Assembly (NCBI RefSeq): GCF_014855495.1
Contig: NZ_JACYFJ010000003.1
Location: forward strand, 369,564-433,563
Length of the DNA stretch: 64,000 bases
Reading direction: 5' to 3'
Source of the DNA: Euzebyella saccharophila
GTDB taxonomy: Bacteria > Bacteroidota > Bacteroidia > Flavobacteriales > Flavobacteriaceae
Below, one piece after another: positions 28,614 through 37,483 of the stretch (the first letter of the stretch is position 1; each line of letters opens with the position of its first letter). The translations under genes were made by a program, and so were the position numbers. Under the pieces are notes generated by a model. The model was not told where the DNA came from and searched no databases. It saw only the letters and a list, made by a program, of their open reading frames with translations.

Positions 28614-28644
28614 CAAATTTATATCATTTTTACGGGACAGACAA
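28614..28644 (-). promoter_or_regulatory. Promoter of the rpmB-rpmG-DUF4295 operon
   Basis: On the minus strand TTG (28642-28644), 20 bases, TAAATTTG (28614-28621): both elements match the Bacteroidetes consensus at ideal spacing. Transcription would start near 28610, about 24 bases before the rpmB ATG. Confidence 0.7.
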
Positions 28645-28653
28645 AAGAAAATT

Positions 28654-29913
28654 CTAGATTTTTAAAATTTCTTTTTGCAGCAGCTCCAGCGCCTTGTGTA
28701 CGGTCTTTTGGACTATTCTTTCCCTATGGTTTCCCATGTTGAATTTCTCTACAATAATTTCGGTAGGAGTAGCAACAGCTATAAAAACCGTTCCAACCTC
28801 CGCATCTGAATCTCCCTTTGTAGGCCCTGCATTTCCTGTTGTGGCAATCGCAAAATGGGATTGCATTAAATGTTTCACACTTTCGGCCATTTGAACGGCC
28901 ACCTCTGCACTTACCACGGAATGTTCGTTGATGGCATCTCTTTGAACTTTTAAAACATCAATTTTAACCTCCGTAGCATAGCTTACCACGGTTCCCTTAT
29001 AATAGGCAGATGCTCCGGGAAGGGACGTTAATTGCTCTGCAATTTTTCCGCCCGTACAACTCTCCGCGGTGGCTAAAGTCATTTTTTTACTTGTAAGCAA
29101 CTTGGCTATAACTTCCTCCAAAGTCTCCTCATCGTCTACACCATATAAGATATCCTTTACAAGATTGTGTAGTGCCCCTACTTCCTTTTCCATGGCCTTA
29201 TGCAACTTCTCTCCATCCGTACCTATTGCGGAGAGACGTAATCTAACCTTTCCAAGACTTGGTAAATAGGCCAATTTTATAATAGGTGGCAGGTTGTCCT
29301 CAAAATCCTCCAACCTAGCGGCAATGGAACTTTCTCCCATACCATAGGTCACCAAAGTTCTATGAAGTATATAAGGTCTTTTAAACTCTGCTACCACCTT
29401 TGGAAGTACCTTTTCTGTTATGAGGTGTTTCATTTCAAAAGGAACACCCGGGAGGGAGACAAAAACTACCCCGTCCTGCTGCATCCACATGCCAGGGGCG
29501 GTACCATATGTATTCTGTAGTACTTGGGCCTTGGATGGAACCAAAGCCTGTTGCCTGTTTATATCCGATATGGGTGTATTGCTTATATGCTTTTTGAACA
29601 GCATTTCAACATTTTCCAGAACCTCATCATTCTGAACCAAGGTATCATCAAAAAACTCGCAAAACGTACGTTTCGTGATATCATCCTTGGTGGGCCCCAA
29701 ACCGCCTGTTACTATAACAAGCTGTACGCGCGATTTTGCATCTGCAAAAGCTTGCAAAATATGCTCCCTTTCATCTTGTACAGATGTAATCTGATAGACG
29801 GAAACCCCTATCTTATTAAGTTCTTTTGAAATAAATGCCGAATTGGTATCAACAATTTGACCTATAAGAATCTCATCCCCAATTGTGATGATTTCCGCTA
29901 GCAGTGAATCCAT
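28654..29913 (-). CDS. cinA: CinA family protein (NMN deamidase-related)
   Basis: A 419-residue two-domain protein. The N-terminal molybdopterin-binding-like domain (about 1-175) has AEIITIGDEILIGQIVDTNS, VTGGLGPTKDDITK and FVSLPGVPFEMKHL. The C-terminal CinA domain (about 260-419) has TLATAESCTGGKIAEQLTSL and FAIATTGNAGPTKGDSDAEV. The C-terminal domain of the family is a nicotinamide-mononucleotide deamidase that recycles NAD; the N-terminal domain has ADP-ribose pyrophosphatase activity in some members. It is encoded 26 bases after the Hpt gene, probably in one transcript. Confidence 0.94.
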   Translation of the reverse strand: MDSLLAEIITIGDEILIGQIVDTNSAFISKELNKIGVSVYQITSVQDEREHILQAFADAKSRVQLVIVTGGLGPTKDDITKRTFCEFFDDTLVQNDEVLENVEMLFKKHISNTPISDINRQQALVPSKAQVLQNTYGTAPGMWMQQDGVVFVSLPGVPFEMKHLITEKVLPKVVAEFKRPYILHRTLVTYGMGESSIAARLEDFEDNLPPIIKLAYLPSLGKVRLRLSAIGTDGEKLHKAMEKEVGALHNLVKDILYGVDDEETLEEVIAKLLTSKKMTLATAESCTGGKIAEQLTSLPGASAYYKGTVVSYATEVKIDVLKVQRDAINEHSVVSAEVAVQMAESVKHLMQSHFAIATTGNAGPTKGDSDAEVGTVFIAVATPTEIIVEKFNMGNHRERIVQKTVHKALELLQKEILKI

Positions 29914-29939
29914 TTAAAAATTATTTGGAAAATTTAGAA

Positions 29940-30278
29940 CTATAGATCGAAGTCTTTCTTTAGTTCTTCTACTACTTGATGGATGTCTTTTTTTAGCATT
30001 GGAAACAAGGAACGTATTTCTTCCATACTGGCCTTGTCCTTACCCATGGTCTCCAATTGCAAGGCAGTGGCCCTGGTCTGTTCCATGCCCAAGAGATCCA
30101 CGTTAGGCTTGATTTTATGGGACAGCTTATATACTCTATCATGGTTATGTTGCTCCAAGGCAGATTCAAGTTCCTCCAAATCATGAGGCACTTCTTCCAA
30201 AAAAACAGAGATAACGGAGTTGATAAAAGCTTCATCCCCTTCTGCCATCTCATTGATCTTATCTAGATTATAAATCAT
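29940..30278 (-). CDS. Hpt domain protein (orphan phosphotransfer)
   Basis: A 112-residue single-domain histidine phosphotransfer protein. The phospho-accepting His is in YKLSHKIKPNVDLLGM, and the rest is a helical bundle (EVPHDLEELESALEQ, RSLFPMLKKDIHQVV). Such proteins pass phosphate between a hybrid kinase and a response regulator; neither partner is nearby, so it is an orphan. Its ATG overlaps the stop codon of the FAH-fold gene by one base (TAATG), so translation is probably coupled. Confidence 0.9.
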   Translation of the reverse strand: MIYNLDKINEMAEGDEAFINSVISVFLEEVPHDLEELESALEQHNHDRVYKLSHKIKPNVDLLGMEQTRATALQLETMGKDKASMEEIRSLFPMLKKDIHQVVEELKKDFDL

Positions 30279-30889
30279 TATTTTACGTTTATTTGAAAGA
30301 GTTCTTGTCCTTCCAACCTACCCGAAAGATAGTCATTTGCTTCAATTCTTCCAACACCTGCCGGTGTTCCAGTGAATATTATATCACCCTTTTTGAGCAT
30401 AAAAAACTTTGAAACATAGGCAACCAATTCATCTATCTTCCATAGCATGAGCTTGGTATTCCCTTTTTGTACCTCATTTTCATTTTTAAAAAGTGAAAAA
30501 TTAAGATCGTTCAAATTCTCAAAATTTGATTTTGGCAACCATCTACCCACTACCGCAGACCCATCAAAACCTTTGGCCTTTTCCCAAGGCAGACCCTTTT
30601 CCTTTAATTTTTGCTGAAGATCCCTTGCTGTAAAATCTATTCCTAGTCCAATTTCATCATAATACTTATAGGCAAACTTTTCTTCTATATGTTTGCCCAC
30701 CTTTTTGATTTTCACCAATACCTCTACTTCATAATGAATATTATTGGAGAATTCAGGTATGTAAAAATCCTGTTCATTGGGTAGAATGGCAGAATCCGGT
30801 TTTATAAAAACCACCGGTTCATCTGGCCGCTCATTATTCAGTTCATCTATGTGCTCCGTATAATTTCTACCAATACAAATGAGTTTCAT
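30278..30889 (-). CDS. Fumarylacetoacetate hydrolase-fold protein
   Basis: A 203-residue protein of the FAH fold. Visible features: MKLICIGRNYTEHIDELNNE, VVFIKPDSAILPN, the metal-binding IHYEVEVLVKIKK (Glu residues), GLGIDFTARDLQQ, and DIIFTGTPAGVGRIE. Members hydrolyse acylpyruvates, decarboxylate oxaloacetate or tautomerise keto acids; the substrate here is unknown. It is the middle gene of a close-set row: exonuclease, FAH, Hpt. Confidence 0.92.
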   Translation of the reverse strand: MKLICIGRNYTEHIDELNNERPDEPVVFIKPDSAILPNEQDFYIPEFSNNIHYEVEVLVKIKKVGKHIEEKFAYKYYDEIGLGIDFTARDLQQKLKEKGLPWEKAKGFDGSAVVGRWLPKSNFENLNDLNFSLFKNENEVQKGNTKLMLWKIDELVAYVSKFFMLKKGDIIFTGTPAGVGRIEANDYLSGRLEGQELFQINVK

Positions 30890-30892
30890 AGA

Positions 30893-31669
30893 CTAGACCA
30901 ATTTATTATTTAACTGACTGAGCTTGATCTGTGTAAGTACTTTTTTGGTGTATAGCGGAAAATCTGCATTTAGAATCCAGCCAAAATAGCCAGGTTCCTT
31001 TTCTAATACATCAAGCACTTTTTTACCCTTGTGCTTGCCAAAGGCAAAGGTTTCGTTACCTTCCTTATCAAACCCTAAAAAACCAGCAAAATCTGCAAAC
31101 TGCCTATGGGTAGAAAAATCCGCCAATTTTTTCACATTGTTCTCCAACTCGGGATATTTATCCAACTGCGCCAATAACACTTCATAGGTTGCCAAGGTAT
31201 CTGCCTCCGCACTATGGGCATCGGTCAATTCTTTATCGCAATAAAATTTATAGGCCGCTCCCAAGGTTCTTTTTTCCATCTTGTGGAAAATTGTCTGCAC
31301 ATCTATGGAAACCATTTTTTTCATATCAAAATCGACCTCGGCACGTAACATTTCTTCGGCCAGCAATGGAATGTCAAACCTATCTGAATTAAAACCACCC
31401 AAATCGCAATCCTTGATCATGGCAAAAATCTCTTTGGACAATTCCTTAAAGGTTGGCTCATTGGCAACTTTTTCGTTGGATATACCATGAATGGCCACAA
31501 CCTCTGCCGGAATTTCCACCTCCGGATTTACCAACCACGTCTTACTCTCCTTATTTCCGTTGGGATATACTTTTAGGATAGAAATCTCTACAATACGGTC
31601 TTTTGCCACATTGGTTCCCGTAGTCTCCAAATCAAAAAAACAGATAGGTCTCGTTAAGTTAAGGCTCAT
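30893..31669 (-). CDS. DnaQ-like 3'-5' exonuclease
   Basis: A 258-residue DEDDh-type exonuclease. Exo I is FFDLETTGTNVAKDRIVE (Asp, Glu), Exo II is GGFNSDRFDIPLLAEEM (Asp), and Exo III is TDAHSAEADTLATYE (His, Asp). The C-terminal 60 residues carry FGKHKGKKVLDVL and YFGWILNADF, the motif also seen in the DUF3820 protein of this window. It resembles a polymerase III epsilon-like nuclease used in repair or RNA turnover. The start at 31669 (MSLNLTRPIC) was chosen; a TTG 21 bases upstream overlaps the -7 box. Confidence 0.92.
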   Translation of the reverse strand: MSLNLTRPICFFDLETTGTNVAKDRIVEISILKVYPNGNKESKTWLVNPEVEIPAEVVAIHGISNEKVANEPTFKELSKEIFAMIKDCDLGGFNSDRFDIPLLAEEMLRAEVDFDMKKMVSIDVQTIFHKMEKRTLGAAYKFYCDKELTDAHSAEADTLATYEVLLAQLDKYPELENNVKKLADFSTHRQFADFAGFLGFDKEGNETFAFGKHKGKKVLDVLEKEPGYFGWILNADFPLYTKKVLTQIKLSQLNNKLV

Positions 31670-31687
31670 AACAGTTACAATTTGTTG

Positions 31688-31695
31688 CAAAGATA
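31688..31695 (-). promoter_or_regulatory. -7 promoter box of the exonuclease-FAH-Hpt-cinA row
   Basis: TATCTTTG on the minus strand, exact TAnnTTTG. The start would be about 15 bases before the exonuclease ATG. It overlaps an alternative TTG start, which supports the later ATG. Confidence 0.45.
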
Positions 31696-31749
31696 GGTTT
31701 TAACAACAACCACGGAAATGAAACTAAGCATAATCGACCAAGCAACAAC

Positions 31750-33018
31750 TTACAATCTGGTATTGATGATGTTATTAAAAGCCGAACCAAACGTATAACT
31801 TAATCCCACACTGAACCCTAATTGATAGGCAGTTGCTATTTGTTTCTGTTGAAGCAAAACATCTTCAATGGAAGCATCTCCGGATGGCAAATTAATTTGA
31901 TCCCTTATTATTTCGTACCTGCTAGCAAAGCGTACGGCCAACCCTTTTAAAAGCCGAACATTTAGGTTACTGTTAAATTGAAGCCTATTCTTTTCAAAAT
32001 CATTCAAGAAAGACGAACCTACAATTCTTGCGTAAATATTGCCCCATTGCTGTCTATATCTAACCTGAAGATCCAACCTATGATTAAAAACCCCTTCTTC
32101 CAGCTTATTGAAAATAGTAGTTTCAATATAGTCGTTATGAAAGTATCCAATTTTGTAGGCGAAGACAATTTCCCTTCGTAACACTTCGCTATAAGGATAA
32201 ATATTGTACTCAATAGCAGGTTGAAAATAATATCTAAAATCTAGATTGGTAAAAGTGTCATGTCTTAAACCTGAAAAGATTCCTGTAGACCAATGATCAC
32301 TAATACTACGTACGATACTGCCATCCGCATAATACTGAAACCGCTCGCTCGTATAAATTTCCCCATCGGTTTCATATTCACTATCGGCTTTAAATAGCCC
32401 CAGATCTGTACGGATTCTCCAATTTTCCGTAACGTGGTCACTTTCAAACCCTAAGCGATATTTAAAATCTTTCCTACTGGTTTCCTTGCCTAAGTCTGCC
32501 GACCCAAAAACTTCAAAAATCCAATTGTTCCAAGGGTCCCTAAAATCAATTTCCTGCACTTCTGCAAACCCGCTTTGATTAACGGTGTAGGTGATATCTT
32601 CTGCCAACCCGGATTCCAACACATACTTTAACAAACCTGATTGTACCTTTTTAAGCAGTCCTTTCCGCACCTCATCCGAAGTCATATTGGCTGTAGTGTC
32701 ATAAGAGAGCTTATCCGAAATATTTTGGTAATCTCCACTTCCTGTAAATTCCAGGTCATAGGTGCGGCCTCCACTACCGTTGGCAATATCAAATATAAAT
32801 AAGGTAATATTTGCTTGGGCTTGATCGCGAACATGCCCCACATATTTTATTTCCTGTCTGAGGTAATTTTTGTCACAATTACAATTGATGAAGAGGCGCA
32901 TAGGTGCCTTTTTATCCTCATCTTCCTGTGCGGAGGCAGAAAATTGGACTACAAAAAGAATACAAAACGTTAGGTAGCCAAGGATGCCCTTGATATTAAA
33001 AATTGGATTTTCTGGCAT
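31750..33018 (-). CDS. Predicted outer-membrane beta-barrel protein
   Basis: A 422-residue protein with a signal peptide (about 1-30, ending FSASAQ). A small N-terminal domain (about 35-145) contains LFINCNCDKNYLRQEIKYVG and looks like a surface or periplasmic domain. The remaining part (about 165-422) is built of alternating amphipathic strands with short turns (YRLGFESDHVTENWRIRTDL, FAYKIGYFHNDYIETTIF, GFSVGLSYTFGSAFNN), as in outer-membrane barrels. No named family was recognised. It is a single gene followed by the exonuclease row on the same strand. Confidence 0.8.
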   Translation of the reverse strand: MPENPIFNIKGILGYLTFCILFVVQFSASAQEDEDKKAPMRLFINCNCDKNYLRQEIKYVGHVRDQAQANITLFIFDIANGSGGRTYDLEFTGSGDYQNISDKLSYDTTANMTSDEVRKGLLKKVQSGLLKYVLESGLAEDITYTVNQSGFAEVQEIDFRDPWNNWIFEVFGSADLGKETSRKDFKYRLGFESDHVTENWRIRTDLGLFKADSEYETDGEIYTSERFQYYADGSIVRSISDHWSTGIFSGLRHDTFTNLDFRYYFQPAIEYNIYPYSEVLRREIVFAYKIGYFHNDYIETTIFNKLEEGVFNHRLDLQVRYRQQWGNIYARIVGSSFLNDFEKNRLQFNSNLNVRLLKGLAVRFASRYEIIRDQINLPSGDASIEDVLLQQKQIATAYQLGFSVGLSYTFGSAFNNIINTRL

Positions 33019-33021
33019 TAT

Positions 33022-33041
33022 TTTGGTCGGTATGGACCAAA
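33022..33041 (-). promoter_or_regulatory. Hairpin directly before the outer-membrane gene start
   Basis: TTTGGTC (33022-33028) and GACCAAA (33035-33041) form a 7-bp inverted repeat with a 6-base gap, ending 3 bases upstream of the ATG at 33018. In the mRNA it would be a stem next to the start codon, so it could limit translation; as DNA it could be an operator. Confidence 0.4.
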
Positions 33042-33184
33042 GTTAATGGCTGACGAACAAAATATTTGTTAGAAAATTGTTAATCGGGAATATCCAAAAA
33101 AAACCAGCATTTTGCCTATAATATGACAGACAAAAAGCTGATAATCAAAAACGAATTATGAAATCCTTTTTTTAACCAGTTTTT

Positions 33185-34552
33185 TCAGACATCCCTTTCA
33201 GTATCCCATCCTTCCAGATAGTCCGCCACCGCCTTTACGAACATGCTGCCCAAGGCTCCGTTCACCACACGATGGTCGTAACTATGTGATAAATACATCT
33301 TGCTTCTGATACCGATAAAATCACCTTCCTCCGTCTCAATTACAGAAGGTATTTTTCTAATAGCTCCCAGTGCAAGAATACCTACTTGAGGCTGGTTGAT
33401 TATGGGAGTTCCAAAAACACTGCCAAAAGTTCCTACATTGGTTACGGTATAAGTGCCGTCTTTTACTTCGTCTGGCTTTAGTTTATTCTCCCTGGCCCTG
33501 TTCGCCAAATCATTCACCACTTTGGCCATCCCAACCATGTTGAGTTGGTCTGCGTTCTTAATTACAGGAACGATTAAATTTCCATCTGGCAAGGCAGCTG
33601 CCATACCCAAATTAATGTTTTTCTTCTTTATTACCGTATCCCCATCTACGGAGATATTCATCATGGGATATTTTTTCAAAGCCTTGGCTACAGCCTCCAT
33701 AAAAATGGGCGTAAAGGTTAGCTTCTCCCCTTCCCTTTTCTCAAATTCATTCTTTACTTTATTGCGCCAATTGACCACATTGGTCACATCTACTTCAATA
33801 AAACTTTGGACATGGGCAGAAGTACTCACACTATCTACCATATGTTTGGCAATAAGCTTGCCCATGCGAGACATTTGAATGACCTCGCCATTTACATCTG
33901 CAGAAGTTGTTTCCGATGAAGTTGTTTCAGAAACGGGATTTTCCTTTACCGTTGTTGCAATGGGCTCTGGAGCCTTTATTTCTTCAACTGGTTTTACTGG
34001 TGGAGCTGGTTGGTGATGGCCATTTTCAACGTAGGCCAATATGTCGTTTTTGGTAACGCGACCTTCCTTTCCAGTACCCGCAATAGTATCCAATTGCGCT
34101 AAGGAAATACCCTCTTGACGGGCTATGTTCTTAACCAAAGGAGAATAAAAGCGCTCTGAACTTGTGGTATCCAAAGGCTTGGAAACCGGCTCTGAGACCG
34201 TTTTTTTGGCAACTTCTACCCTTTCGGCCACGGCAGCTACAGTTTCTGGCGCCGGGTTGGAGCTCTCTTGCTGCGTATCTGAAGTTTCTGAGGTGGTCGC
34301 TATATGTTGAGAATCAGTTTCGATAATGGCTACTGTTTGTCCAACCTTGATGACATCATCTACCTCAAACAATTTTTCAACCAAGACCCCTTCCACCTCA
34401 CTAGGCACCTCAGAATCAACCTTATCCGTAGCAATTTCAAAAATTGGCTCATCTAACTCAATAGTTTCCCCAATTTCCTTTAACCATGTGGTCAATGTTG
34501 CCTCTGCAACACTTTCACCCATCCTCGGCAACTTCAATTCAAACTTTGACAT
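33185..34552 (-). CDS. 2-oxoacid dehydrogenase E2 (dihydrolipoamide acyltransferase)
   Basis: A 455-residue E2 chain, probably of the branched-chain 2-oxoacid dehydrogenase. One lipoyl domain (about 1-78) carries the lipoyl-lysine in EIATDKVDSEVP. An Ala/Pro/Glu-rich linker follows, then the peripheral subunit-binding domain (YSPLVKNIARQEGISLAQL), another linker, and the catalytic domain (about 225-455). The catalytic His is in SYDHRVVNGALGSM; the Asp normally found 4 residues later (HxxxD) is Asn here. E1 and E3 genes are not in the window, and the gene stands alone with its own promoter. Confidence 0.92.
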   Translation of the reverse strand: MSKFELKLPRMGESVAEATLTTWLKEIGETIELDEPIFEIATDKVDSEVPSEVEGVLVEKLFEVDDVIKVGQTVAIIETDSQHIATTSETSDTQQESSNPAPETVAAVAERVEVAKKTVSEPVSKPLDTTSSERFYSPLVKNIARQEGISLAQLDTIAGTGKEGRVTKNDILAYVENGHHQPAPPVKPVEEIKAPEPIATTVKENPVSETTSSETTSADVNGEVIQMSRMGKLIAKHMVDSVSTSAHVQSFIEVDVTNVVNWRNKVKNEFEKREGEKLTFTPIFMEAVAKALKKYPMMNISVDGDTVIKKKNINLGMAAALPDGNLIVPVIKNADQLNMVGMAKVVNDLANRARENKLKPDEVKDGTYTVTNVGTFGSVFGTPIINQPQVGILALGAIRKIPSVIETEEGDFIGIRSKMYLSHSYDHRVVNGALGSMFVKAVADYLEGWDTERDV

Positions 34553-34589
34553 ATTCCCAAATAAATCTTAGAAATTCTAAATTTCAGTA

Positions 34590-34621
34590 CAAAAATACCA
34601 AAAAATACTCCCGTTGATCAA
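34590..34621 (-). promoter_or_regulatory. Promoter of the E2 gene
   Basis: On the minus strand TTG (34619-34621), 21 bases, TATTTTTG (34590-34597). Both elements fit the Bacteroidetes consensus. The start would be about 33 bases before the ATG at 34552. Confidence 0.65.
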
Positions 34622-34632
34622 AAAGACTGTAT

Positions 34633-35253
34633 CTAGTTGGCCTTAAGTGAGTTTTCAAAAGGTATTCTATTAACTATACTTCTACCCAACGTTACCTCAT
34701 CTGCATATTCCAGTTCATCACCCACAGAAATACCTCTTGCAATGGTGGATGTATTTACGTCCAAGCCCTCCAATTGTTTGTAGATATAAAAATTGGTAGT
34801 GTCTCCCTCCATGGTGGAACTCAAGGCGAAAATAAGCTCCTTAATTTCTCCTTTTTTGACCTTTTCCACTAATGGACCAATGGTCAAATCTTGCGGCCCC
34901 ACACCTTCCATTGGTGAAATTTTACCACCTAGAACATGATACAATCCCTTGTACTGGCTGGTATTTTCAATGGCCATTACATCTCTAATATCCTCCACTA
35001 CACAGACCAAACTTCTATCCCTTCTGGGACTCGCGCAAATTTCGCAAACCTCTACGTCGGATATATTATGGCAATTAGTACAAAACTTAATATCATTTCT
35101 TAAATGGTCCAATGCCAGAGTCAACTTTTGTGTCTGCTCCGTGGGCCTTTTTAAAAGATGTAATACCAGCCTAAGTGCAGTTCTTTTACCAATGCCCGGC
35201 AACTGAGACATTTCATAAACGGCGTTCTCAAGTAATTTTGATGAAAATTCCAT
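34633..35253 (-). CDS. recR: Recombination mediator protein RecR
   Basis: A 206-residue RecR. N-terminal helix-hairpin-helix ([20 protein letters not shown]), Cys4 zinc finger ([16 protein letters not shown], about 57-72), Toprim domain ([14 protein letters not shown]) and the C-terminal Walker-B-like segment ([15 protein letters not shown]). With RecO it loads RecA on gapped single-stranded DNA. It is transcribed alone, divergent from a sodium symporter gene. Confidence 0.96.
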   Translation of the reverse strand: MEFSSKLLENAVYEMSQLPGIGKRTALRLVLHLLKRPTEQTQKLTLALDHLRNDIKFCTNCHNISDVEVCEICASPRRDRSLVCVVEDIRDVMAIENTSQYKGLYHVLGGKISPMEGVGPQDLTIGPLVEKVKKGEIKELIFALSSTMEGDTTNFYIYKQLEGLDVNTSTIARGISVGDELEYADEVTLGRSIVNRIPFENSLKAN

Positions 35254-35270
35254 GTAGCAAATTTACCCAA

Positions 35271-35278
35271 CAAAATTA
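35271..35278 (-). promoter_or_regulatory. -7 promoter box of recR
   Basis: TAATTTTG on the minus strand, an exact TAnnTTTG box, about 14 bases of leader before the recR ATG. The inverted repeat at 35294-35314 lies at its -33 region. Confidence 0.5.
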
Positions 35279-35293
35279 CAATTTTATATAGGC

Positions 35294-35314
35294 AAATGAT
35301 AGCGGATATCATTT
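35294..35314. promoter_or_regulatory. Inverted repeat between divergent recR and symporter genes
   Basis: AAATGATA, 5 bases, TATCATTT: a perfect 8-bp inverted repeat, symmetrical like a dimeric regulator site. It overlaps the -33 regions of both divergent genes: the recR box lies to its left, and a TTG (35313-35315) with a TAATTTG (35339-35345) lies to its right. The regulator is unknown. Confidence 0.4.
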
Positions 35315-35361
35315 GACTTGAATGAATTCAACTTTTCGTAATTTGGCCCAAATTTATTTTC

Positions 35362-36846
35362 ATGACCGCCATCCACATTCTCATCCTAATTGGAATCTAT
35401 TTTCTTATGCTTTTGGCCATTTCCTATTTTACGGGTAAAAATGATTCCAATAATGATTTTTTTAAGGCGGGAAAATCGTCTCCTTGGTATTTAGTCGCCT
35501 TTGGTATGGTGGGGGCATCGCTATCCGGAGTAACCTTTATATCTGTACCTGGCTGGGTTGAAAGCTCACAGTTTAGCTACATGCAGGTAGTCCTGGGGTA
35601 TTTGGCAGGCTATTTAGTCATTGCTTATGTTCTTCTCCCTATTTATTACAGTCTTAATGTCACTTCTATTTACGAATATCTGGAGAAACGTTTTGGAAAG
35701 GTTAGCTATAAGGTAGGTGCGGTCTCCTTCTTTATTTCTAGGGTTTTAGGAGCTGCGTTCCGGTTGTTTTTAGTTGCCATTGTTTTACAACAATTTGTGT
35801 TTGACGATTTAGGGGTTCGGTTTGAGGTAACCGTGGTACTCTCTATTCTCTTGATATGGATATATACTTTTAAAGGCGGAATCAAGACCATTGTCTGGAC
35901 AGATACCCTGCAGACCACCTTTATGATATTAAGTGTTCTGTTATCCATTTATTTTATCAATGACAGGTTGGATTGGAGTATTTCGGAATTTCTAGTTTCC
36001 GAAGAACTCAAGGAGTACAACAAAATGGTTTTTGTTGACGATTTTTTTGGAAAAAACCACTTCATAAAATCGTTTTTAGGGGGTATGTTCATCACTATTT
36101 GCATGACAGGTCTGGACCAAGATATGATGCAAAAAAACCTTACCTGTCGCTCCCTAAAGGATGCCCAAAAAAATATGGTTTCCTTGAGCGTGGTGTTGGT
36201 AGTTGTGAATTTCGTATTCTTGCTTTTGGGAGCACTGCTGTTCATTTATGCCGATAGATTTGATATTGCAACTCCTTTAATGAACGGGCAAGCCAAGTCT
36301 GATCTATTATTCCCTGAAATTGCACTCAAAAGTGACTTGGGTATTGTGGTAGCCGTAACCTTTATGTTGGGTTTAATTGCTGCAGCCTATAGTAGCGCAG
36401 ATAGCGCCTTGACTTCTTTAACCACCTCTTTTTGTGTGGATTTTTTGGGAATTGAAAAACGCCCTGAAAACCAGCAGAAAAAGATTAGAAAAACTACGCA
36501 TGTAGGTATGAGTCTACTTTTAGTGGTAGTGGTCATAATTTTCAAACATGTTTTGGACACCAACGTAATTGATGGCCTATTACAGGTTGCCACCTTTACA
36601 TACGGGCCTTTACTAGGTCTTTTTACCTTTGGGATTCTAACAAAATATCAATTAAAGGATAAATATGTATGGATAGTTGCTATTGTAGTGGTAGCTCTTA
36701 TTTATCTCATTTCCAAACTGCCCGCGGAAGCACTGGGCGGTTACCAAATTGGTTATGAGCTTTTACCCATTAACGGTCTACTTACCTTTTTGGGCTTATG
36801 GCTGATTAAAGACAAAAAAGGTATTTCATCGGACGTGACTCTATAA
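35362..36846 (+). CDS. Sodium:solute symporter (SSS family)
   Basis: A 494-residue inner-membrane transporter with about 13 hydrophobic helices. Family features: [20 protein letters not shown] near the N-terminus, [52 protein letters not shown] and the sodium-site helix [20 protein letters not shown]. It imports an unidentified solute with sodium. It is divergent from recR. It is only distantly similar to the second SSS transporter in the window (41811-43412), so they are not a recent duplication. Confidence 0.92.
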   Translation: MTAIHILILIGIYFLMLLAISYFTGKNDSNNDFFKAGKSSPWYLVAFGMVGASLSGVTFISVPGWVESSQFSYMQVVLGYLAGYLVIAYVLLPIYYSLNVTSIYEYLEKRFGKVSYKVGAVSFFISRVLGAAFRLFLVAIVLQQFVFDDLGVRFEVTVVLSILLIWIYTFKGGIKTIVWTDTLQTTFMILSVLLSIYFINDRLDWSISEFLVSEELKEYNKMVFVDDFFGKNHFIKSFLGGMFITICMTGLDQDMMQKNLTCRSLKDAQKNMVSLSVVLVVVNFVFLLLGALLFIYADRFDIATPLMNGQAKSDLLFPEIALKSDLGIVVAVTFMLGLIAAAYSSADSALTSLTTSFCVDFLGIEKRPENQQKKIRKTTHVGMSLLLVVVVIIFKHVLDTNVIDGLLQVATFTYGPLLGLFTFGILTKYQLKDKYVWIVAIVVVALIYLISKLPAEALGGYQIGYELLPINGLLTFLGLWLIKDKKGISSDVTL

Positions 36847-36915
36847 ATGTATTTTGTACAAATGTTAAACTTTGATGCGAAAAATCCCACTTGTTTTTCC
36901 TTCAAAATCCATTGT

Positions 36916-37275
36916 TTAATATTGACCGGTTGCAAGTAAAACCAATGTGCAGGCAACCTCTACTTCAATGCCGTTTTCCTGTAAAACAGGATAAAAATCG
37001 GGATTTTCCGTACCGGGATTAAAGATGACCCTATGTGGATTTAGCTGTAGGATTTTGTCGATATATTCAGGCTGACGCTTTGGACCGATGTACAAAGTAA
37101 TGGTGTGAATGTTTTGAAAATCCTTAAAATTGGTCTTTATTTGTATATGTCTGATATCCCCCTCTTTTAAACCGAATGCTACAGTATCAATGTTATGGTC
37201 AACTAAGCGATTAACCGCAAGATTACTATAACGATTTTGTTTGAGCGAGGCTCCGAGAACTAGTGTTTTTTTCAT
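36916..37275 (-). CDS. CoA-binding domain protein (YccU-like)
   Basis: A 119-residue protein made of one CoA-binding Rossmann domain. MKKTLVLGASLKQNRYSNLA is the nucleotide-binding start, and NPHRVIFNPGTENPDFYPVL, then GIEVEVACTLVLLATGQY, are the family ending. Such small proteins bind CoA or a nucleotide; the role is not established. It is a single gene. Confidence 0.88.
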   Translation of the reverse strand: MKKTLVLGASLKQNRYSNLAVNRLVDHNIDTVAFGLKEGDIRHIQIKTNFKDFQNIHTITLYIGPKRQPEYIDKILQLNPHRVIFNPGTENPDFYPVLQENGIEVEVACTLVLLATGQY

Positions 37276-37434
37276 GATGGGAGAGGAATGTTAAATTAAT
37301 ACAAAAGCTGTAACGTTTGTAAATCCAAACCGTCTATTCTCAACGTTCAGCATTTTATCTTTATAAAAAAATCATTGATAAAGCTATAATTTATAGTTAA
37401 TGGTTAGTGTTTAGTATAGTGGAGTCAATGATAG

Positions 37435-37460
37435 AAACCCCGATGGAAACATCGGGGTTT
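37435..37460 (-). terminator. Terminator after fabH
   Basis: A perfect 11-bp stem, AAACCCCGATG and CATCGGGGTTT, with loop GAAA. It lies about 25 bases beyond the fabH stop codon on the minus strand. Confidence 0.85.
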
Positions 37461-37483
37461 TGTTATTTAAGCAACTAAGTAAT

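Noticed and set aside
33453..33878. A 141-codon plus-strand frame opposite the E2 gene
   Set aside because: Antisense shadow of a strongly conserved enzyme; Ser/Phe-rich translation typical of reverse-strand reading.
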